DNA from: Acephala macrosclerotiorum
Lineage: Eukaryota; Ascomycota; Leotiomycetes; Helotiales; Mollisiaceae
DNA: 64,000 bases
Assembly (NCBI GenBank): GCA_014904845.1
Contig: MU119256.1
Location: 214,416-278,415 of the forward strand
Direction of reading: 5' to 3'
Each line of letters starts with the position of its first letter. The first letter of the stretch is position 1. Made by a program: the position numbers and the translations under genes. Under the pieces are notes generated by a model. That model searched no databases. It was not told the DNA's origin and saw only the letters and a program-made list of their open reading frames with translations. Below are positions 58,102 to 64,000 of this stretch, in pieces.

Positions 58102-58750
58102 TGTGAAGGTTGGTTGGGAGTGGACTGAATTTAAATTCGTAAAGTCTGGAAGAAAGTGGTGAGGAGGAGATGAGGTATTGATGTTGACGAAGCTAGGTAG
58201 TGGGGTGATTGCTCTGATTTGAAGTAACACCAAAGCAGCAAGAACAACTCAAAGTCAAAATCCCCAATCAATCTTAGAGAAGCATACGCTTTATACACCT
58301 CTTGTCTCGATCAGTAAAGCATCGCAGGGACTCGCAAGTAGTTGACAAATTCTATGGATTCATAATCAACTTCCCCACGATCCAATCAGAACGAATTTCC
58401 CCATTTTAGGCACCGCTCACTCGCTTGGTGATTGGACGGCAGCTTCAACTTCCCTCCTTAAATTCAGAGCGAGGGTAGAAGCACCATACGATGATGAGAA
58501 AACAGCAAGAATTGATTGACTCTGGGGAATTGGGGAAGCCGACGGATCGATGGCGCAATTGTTCATTCCGTCGGGGTATTACTGATCCGACTCGTACGCA
58601 CGGGAGGATACATATCACGTGAATCGTGTCCTCGCTTGGTTTGGAAGGCTCGATTTTTGTGAGAAGTGAGTTGACGTGAAAGGTTCTAGACTACGGAGTT
58701 TTGGGACTTGGGGCGCACCTGCTTTGAGTAGTCTACCTTCTAATACAGCC
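58102..58750. other. spacer between the MDR gene and the transposon-like unit
   Basis: Upstream side of the MDR gene, then unmarked DNA to 58750. No gene supported. Confidence 0.4.
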
Positions 58751-59109
58751 CCCAAAATCCGCTGCCTGACAGGTTTAAAGCCGACAGGATTGGGGCCGAC
58801 AGGTCTGTGGCCAATTAGCCATGCATAATTCTGCGACCGCGAAAATCCCGTCGCGTCAACCCGTCAATCCAACGTCCCCGATCATTCAACCTGTCGGCGG
58901 ACAGGTCAAGACTTGCTATCGATGAACTCACCAAGTTATGAACAAAACAGTTTCCTAGCTGGAGATATAGCTCTGGTGCGACCCCGTCTACTCTTCTCTT
59001 CTTCCGCTTCCTGAAATACTAACTACGCTCGACTCTTGATCAAGTCGTTCAATGGCTAGAGCGGAGCACCATTTCTCATTACTTTGACCACTACCCTTCC
59101 GCCCGCCGT

Positions 59110-60900
59110 TCATTCTTAGAAGCAGTACAACGAGTTGCCGGCTGCGGATCCTTGGTAACTCCAGTCGCAACGCCTGCGGAGAACGACCTGGATGACGAGC
59201 CTGCGGTATCCGATTCCAAAGAGATTGCTAATCCTACAGGTTCGATAACTCACGACGACGTGGACGAAAGAGTTCATGGCGAGGCCAGCCTCCTCACAAA
59301 TGAACTCAACACAGACATACAAAGGCCGCAGTGGAACAGCCCCAAATTGAAAGAAACATCTCGGTGCTTGACAGTGCCGGTTGACTCTACAATTGTGGAC
59401 GGCACAGTCAGTCCCTTTACTAATAATGAGCACATAGAGAAGTCTTTGCAGACGCCTGTGAATGAATGGGTAGAACAGACCGGTAGAGATGACCAACCCT
59501 ATCCCAACGGTCCCGCGGCCGGCGGTGGTCATCCAGAGGCCGGGACCCTCAACTTTGGTGGGCCACAGCAGATGAGCCTCTACCTTGTTTCTGTCGCGCT
59601 GACCTGAATTTTGACGTTGCAGAATCCTCCTCCCATAATAATCCTACTCAAGTCGACACTGTACCACGAGCGCAAGCAGAGCGAAAGCGAAAGCGCCCGG
59701 CAGGCTATGTCTCAATACATCAAGGGCAACTGGCTAGCGAGGCGGATACGCTATCTACGCTTCCTCGCGACATTTTAGACAAGTGGAACAGGATTGCTGG
59801 CCCAGAAGCTCTTATTCGATTATGGCACTGTCTTTTTACAAAGCGCAAGTCGCCTTCGAATAAGGAACCAGAGAGCACACCCGAGACCTCTACCCCTTAG
59901 ACACCAGCATAGAAGGGCTACTGAGAAGGTATCAACTCCAATATCAGAGAGGCATCAAGGGAACCTCAAAGGAATATAAGCAATTTGCCGAAGTGCTATA
60001 GCGATTATACTTGGCAAATATAAGTGGTCTCTACTCGCGGGAGAGAGCGGCGCGAAAGAACGCGAAGGAAAGACGCAAAAGAAACCGAGGTCGCAATCGA
60101 GACGCTGCGAACACACCTCGAAAATCTGTGTTTAATATCTTTGTCGACTTTCTTCTCCCAGAACTGTTAAAAGAGGACACCGATACACGTGAAAACGCCA
60201 AGACAAGGTTTGATAATTGGATACAATATAGAAAGCGGTAGACTAAACTGATTGAACGTTTTGGCTTAAGCATTCTGCTCCTGATACCCTAAGATTTAAC
60301 TAATAATAAGTGAGTTTTTCTTCGCAAGAGTCCCTTCTCAACACCTTAGCTATACGGTATTTTAATTACTGATCTTAATGACTACGACCACAGCCTCCGA
60401 AATATGAAACTCCTAGAGGTAGATGCCCTCATGGAACATCTAGATTCTTATAGGCCATCTCTCAAAGCCGACATTTAAAACCTCACATCTCTTCTTTCGC
60501 CATTAATCGAAGATCGGTGCTTGCCAGATTAGAAGCTGCAGCTTGAGACGTTGACTAAAAGTCAGATTGCATCTAGAGAGAATGCAGCTCGATCGTTGAA
60601 AGAATTGTTTGAGCACTCTAATGATTGCTCGGCTTTTCTAACAGAGACTGCTTATTTTGATCTCTCTTAGCCTGATACCGAAGCTTCACTTAACCCTTTG
60701 GTAAACCTTAGAGAACAAGCTGATAGTACGGCCTTGCCAGGTCCCGATATTCTTAATACTGATATCCTTGATCCTAATAACCCAAGTATTACATCATACA
60801 CAGAGTATGTTTCTTCTATGAATTGAGAAGAGATGAATTGAAAAGAGATGGACCGGTTTAAAGAAGATTTCTTTTCAGTTCGCACATAGAATAGCATTAC
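59110..60900 (+). pseudogene. broken reading frames inside the transposon-like unit
   Basis: A 151-codon frame (59152-59607) is acidic and Pro/Asn-rich. Beyond its stop, coding-like text continues: RAQAERKRKRPAGYVSIHQG, TLPRDILDKWNRIAGPEALI, then after TAG stops RERAARKNAKERRKRNRGRN, NTPRKSVFNIFVDFLLPELL and FDNWIQYRKR (60011-60240). Further text near 60400-60900 (NMKLLEVDALMEHLDSYRPS, SQIASRENAARSLKELFEHS) is cut by TAG, TAA and TGA codons, several in positions where CAG or CAA is plausible. It may be the remains of one or two long proteins of the element. A basic region plus helices could be a DNA-binding part, but no domain is certain. Confidence 0.45.
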
Positions 60901-60945
60901 ATAGACTCTCGACGCAATTTTCAATGCCTACAATATATCGCGCTC

Positions 60946-61472
60946 CCTGCGGAGCGACCGGGTCCTCAGATTCTTTTCTGCAGAGCCACGTGATCAGATT
61001 GTTCTCTGCGGAGAGTCTGGCTCTGCAGCAGATGGTCTGCAGATCCGCAGCGCCTGTAGAGCCACGTGATCCTCAGATTCTTTTCTGCAGAGCCGGATTG
61101 TCTACAGAAAGTTGTCTGCAGAACACTCGACTCTGCGGAATACTCGCCTCTGCAGACTTCTTTCTCTAGAACTCTCAGCTCTGCAGAAAGTTCTCTACAG
61201 AACACCCGCCTCTGCAGATTTTTTTCTCTAGAACTCTCAGCTCTGCGGAACTTTCTCTGCAGAATACTGGCCTCCGCAGAATTCTTGCGATGTGCATCAA
61301 AAAGAGGAGCCATCATTCTCTCCGATCTCACGTGATAGATAAGGATTCTTTAGCAAAACTAGAGGCTGCAACGCTGAAATGCTGTAGAGCCGAGCCAGAC
61401 TCTCCGCAGAGAACAATCTGAGGATCACGTGGCTCTACAGAAAAGAATCTGAGGACATGGTCGCTCCGCAGG
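60946..61472. repeat. foldback (inverted-repeat) element packed with CTCTGCAG words
   Basis: The left arm (60946-61032) begins cctgcggagcgacc, then tcctcagattcttttctg, agccacgtgat, cagattgttctctgcggaga and gtctggctc. The right arm (61385-61472), reversed, carries the same words in the same order with a handful of differences, starting at the same cctgcggagcgacc. The arms flank about 350 bases that hold more ctctgcag and tctctacag words and a 63-base tandem repeat. The tip-to-tip size is 527 bases. Arm identity looks near 90%. Confidence 0.85.
61143..61267 (+). repeat. 63-base tandem repeat in the foldback element
   Basis: 61143-61204 and 61205-61267 are two adjacent copies of a unit starting c(t/c)cgcctctgcaga, continuing tctctagaactctcagctct and ending (t/g)c(a/t)gaa(c/t)ac. 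A third, weaker copy precedes them (from about 61097). Confidence 0.85.
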
Positions 61473-62176
61473 TTAATCTCAACTGTATTCTCTTGCGGCT
61501 TCTGGAAGCGACGCTCTCCTACAAGATATGTGCTACCAAGGAACTTCTCTGAGGTGCTACGTCCTCCTACATCTTACCTTCGGGGAGACCGTAGCTCCTA
61601 GAAGAAATCTTCTAGAAGCCAGCCGATCTCGGAAGTTCTCTTCGAGACGATTTCTTCCACACGACGATTTCTGCCACACGATACACGCTTCTCGAACATT
61701 GCCTCTGGATATGTCTGTCTTCTCGAAGAACTCTTCTACACTCTCTCCTCTCCCTGAAAATTTCTTCTAGTGCTCTGAACCTTCTAAGCACAATGACCTT
61801 CTGAGAGATATCTTTTAGTATTTTAATGCTCCTAGAATTAGCAATGCTTATTTAAATGCTTTCTCTTCCTATTTACTAGGTTTGACAGAGGTTCGTGAGG
61901 ATTATAAGCTTCTATGATGGCTAACGTCACCAACCACCCAATTTTTTGATCTTCTCAATGACTCGTAAGAAGCGGATGCTAAGTCACATTAGACTGTACC
62001 CGGTTAGATCTCCTTGTAAATGCGACTTGCTCAAATGTGAATAAAATGGGCCATGTCTATGGCCAATCGGTCAGAAACCTGTCGGCAAATCTGTAGGCCA
62101 TGGATCTGTCGGCCACCGGACCTGTTGGCCACAAATCTGTTGATCAGATACTAACTTGAACCTTAGCTTCTAAAAA

Positions 62177-62186
62177 TATATATAAG
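62177..62186 (+). promoter_or_regulatory. TATA box before the MADS-like frame
   Basis: tatatataag about 41 bases before the ATG at 62227, in a stretch just outside the right end of the transposon-like unit. A strong TATA at this spacing suggests that the short frame was transcribed, at least once. Confidence 0.55.
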
Positions 62187-62226
62187 GCACCCTCTTCCCG
62201 AATTTATTCGCTTTTTTTAAACAACT

Positions 62227-62404
62227 ATGTCTCCTCCACGAAATCGCAAGGGGGAGAACTCTCGCAGAAGGAAGCGCACTCTACTTAAAAAGGCCCATGA
62301 ATATGGAGAGCTAAGCGGCGCTGATATAGCATTCTTCATTTACCAGTCTGGCCGTTGGTTTACATACAGATCTACTGACCGACAGTCATTCCCTCCATCA
62401 TGGG
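62227..62404 (+). CDS. MADS-like short protein fragment
   Basis: MSPPRNRKGENSRRRKRTLL then KKAHEYGELSGADIAFFIYQ and SGRWFTYRSTDRQSFPPSWE. The KRTLLKKAHEYGELSGADIA part matches the N-terminal half of the MADS/SRF DNA-binding domain (KRxxxxKKAxEL), and GRWFTYRSTDR follows as in a group of short fungal MADS-like proteins. The similarity ends at EQ, where gtagat at 62405 could be a splice donor. After that the sequence is the reverse strand of another broken gene. So either the frame is spliced to an exon I cannot find, or it was cut when the two pieces were joined. TATA box 41 bases upstream. Confidence 0.5.
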
Positions 62405-63279
62405 AACAGGTAGATTTGTCCTTTGCCGGGATACAGTTTATCTGGGGATTGCGTATCCAAAGTATGCCACAACTCCGGCATTAAAACGCTCACCGAAATC
62501 TTGAAATGCCCCGAATATTCATCACCCTTTTCATCGTCGTCATCATCATAATTAACATCGACGCCCCACACGAAAGCTTTCTCCTTCTCCGGGGCCAGCA
62601 AAGCAGTCGAAGTCTCCTCTCGATCCAGTAGACTATCCACAAATTCCTTATCAATCATCAAGCAAAGGTCCAAATCCAGTCCAAGGGAATGTGCTCTTCC
62701 GTCTCCTCTACTAATTCTGCAAAACAATCCCCTACCTCCTTGAACGCCTTCCCATCCATGGTTTCATGATCAACCAACCACCACAGCAACTTCCCCGTAA
62801 GCCCCTCTCTCAATCCCCCACAGCCCCCACAGCCCCCAAATCCATCAACCTCCTATCCATAACCCCATTCCATCTCCGCCAAAACGCATCCCACCTCTCC
62901 CGCTCCTCTTCCTTATATCCCCACGTCTTAAAACCAACGAATCCCCACGCCTCAGCCCCCATCCTATGCATCGAGTTCGCAACGTCGAACAAACCACTTT
63001 GTGTGGCCATATCAAAATCCGTAAGACCCATCTCTTCTGCGATCGCCCTCTCTGCCTCTTCAATAGTGGGTAATCCCGCTGCTACGCGCGACGCGTTCAC
63101 TAAATCGGTGTGCGCGACTACGGTGGCGCGGAGTCTCGCGGTAGATAGTTCTGTGTCGGCTTTGCGCCAGGCTAAGATGAGCTCCTGGTTGGCGTTGGGC
63201 AGCGTAGCTCGTTCAATCTCATTGGTTGAGTAGACGCGGTCGCGATCCCATCCAGCTGGGAGAGAAGTAGAAGAGACAT
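62405..63279 (-). pseudogene. unknown protein gene with several frame shifts
   Basis: Pieces in order: SLPAGWDRDRVYSTNEIERA to LAWRKADTELSTARLRATVV, GLPTIEEAERAIAEEMGLTD and WGYKEEERERWDAFWRRWNG (to about 62810); then KLLWWLVDHETMDGKAFKEV to AELVEETEEHIPL (about 62690-62800); then LDLDLCLMIDKEFVDSLLDR and GVDVNYDDDDDEKGDEYSGH to 62400. Each piece is in a different frame from the next. Shifts fall at the ATG region (63279; tctcttctacttctctc), inside a GGGGGCTGT duplication near 62822-62840, and near 62690. Its 3' end runs into the MADS-like frame, so the tail is probably missing. No domain recognised. It is a broken gene or carries assembly errors. Confidence 0.5.
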
Positions 63280-64000
63280 TTTGGAGTTGGAATATAATTG
63301 TCGTGCGCGTGAAAGGGGAAGGTAAGAGGGCTAACTGTGTAAGTAAAGTTTAGGAGGGATTTGATTGATTTGATTTGATTTGATTATATTATACTTTACG
63401 ATATCTAAGGTATCGCTTTTCGTCGCAGGTTTTTAAAGTCTATGCAAAAGATCGTCTTCGCTATTAAATTCTTTTGACAACGTACTTTTCGACGTTTATT
63501 ATTTATTTTTTGCTTTTATTTTTATTATAAACTACTCGCGATTATAAGTATTGTATTGGAAAAGCAATGTGTAGTGAAGGATAATCCATTCTGTAAGGCT
63601 ACAACATGAGAATTAGACTCGGTAAACTACACTAAGCTAGACTAGACTGTATTACCTGACCTCGGGTCTTTTCACGTAACAAAATATCGCTTTTTAAAGA
63701 TTTTTCACGCTCTCGTGAGACCAAGAAAATCTTACAAGACTTTTTCTTTTTTTACTTTATTTAAAACTCGAAATAATTACAAATTCGTAATTATATTTTT
63801 TGTTTTTTTGTAAAAACAAAAAATATTTCACGTATATAATTTATATTATAAAAAAAAAATTTAAAAAATATTGTTTTAATTTTTTTTTTTTTTAATAATT
63901 TTAATATTAATTTTTAATTTTCGTAATCGTAAAATTTTTATTTTTTAATTAATTTTTTATTATTTTATTAATAATTTTTATATTTTTTTTTATATTAATT
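63280..64000. repeat. AT-rich RIP-like block at the right end
   Basis: From 63280 the sequence grades from mixed to strongly AT-rich; 63730-64000 is almost pure A/T with C mainly in tcg or acg. The transitional part (63400-63700) contains ctaagctagactagactgta and gggtcttttcacgtaaca, which look like an end of a mutated LTR, but only one end is visible. No gene. Confidence 0.7.

Larger units (their letters stand above)
58755..62150. mobile_element. putative decayed DNA transposon with inverted subterminal repeats
   Basis: Left end (58765-58905): ctgacaggtttaaagccgac, ggggccgacaggtctgtggc, then cctgtcggcggacaggtc. Right end (62050-62150), read in reverse: ctgatcaacagatttgtggcc, aacaggtccggtggccgaca, gccgacaggtttctgaccga. 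The words GACAGGT and GGCCGACAGG occur repeatedly at the left end and as their reverse complements at the right end, as subterminal repeats of DNA transposons do. The interior (59110-60900) has broken protein-like frames and a foldback element sits at 60946-61472. Limits are estimates; I could not find a target duplication. The superfamily is unknown. Confidence 0.55.

Noticed and set aside
60946..61472. CRISPR-like array
   Set aside because: Repeats are irregular, inverted and without unique spacers; the genome is eukaryotic.
63400..63730. LTR of a retrotransposon
   Set aside because: Only one candidate end (gtaaca, reverse of tgttac) is visible; no second LTR, primer-binding site or target duplication.

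Overview
The window is nuclear DNA of a filamentous ascomycete (Pezizomycotina). The evidence is many genes with short GT-AG introns (mostly 45-60 bases) carrying CTAAC-like branch points, a Zn2Cys6 regulator, typical fungal enzyme families (SDR, Dug2-type peptidase, TDT transporter, cytochrome P450), and AT-rich blocks of the kind left by repeat-induced point mutation (RIP). The species is not identifiable from sequence alone. Gene models below were built by hand from open frames, splice sites and phase; most exon sums are exact multiples of three.

Layout. 1-2540: AT-rich, RIP-like block. 2.6-24.4 kb: ordinary gene-rich DNA with a 5'-damaged SDR, a small secreted protein with a frame break, a catabolic serine/threonine dehydratase, a convergent Zn2Cys6 regulator, an intact SDR, a multi-pass membrane protein with a one-base frame break, a split-barrel/ferredoxin-reductase fusion, a kinase-like protein lacking HRD and DFG, an HSL-type hydrolase, a Ser/Thr-rich secreted protein and an SMP-30 lactonase. 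25.6-29.0 kb: a BAH-containing DNMT1-like C5 cytosine methyltransferase, the most notable intact gene. 29.2-38.3 kb: dienelactone hydrolase, TAPT1/Emp65-type ER membrane protein, and a WD40-M20 peptidase of the Dug2 type.

39-45 kb is an accessory stretch of Ser-rich, unrecognised reading frames, several interrupted by single stops or frame shifts, with signs of an old tandem duplication. A small AT-rich island (about 45.24-45.49 kb) follows. 46-49.6 kb holds two unrecognised multi-pass membrane proteins separated by another AT-rich patch. 51.6-52.3 kb is a P450 fragment cut at both ends. 53.5-58.1 kb holds a Mae1/TDT-type transporter and an MDR-family reductase.

58.75-62.15 kb looks like a decayed DNA transposon: its two ends carry clusters of GACAGGT/ACCTGTC words in opposite orientation, the interior has broken coding-like frames, and a 527-base foldback element packed with CTCTGCAG words sits inside. 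Beside it lie a MADS-like reading frame with a good TATA box and a broken gene on the minus strand. The window ends in a second AT-rich block. In outline, this is a gene-dense segment bounded and punctuated by RIP-like islands. Broken reading frames are most frequent toward the right half, though some occur on the left as well.
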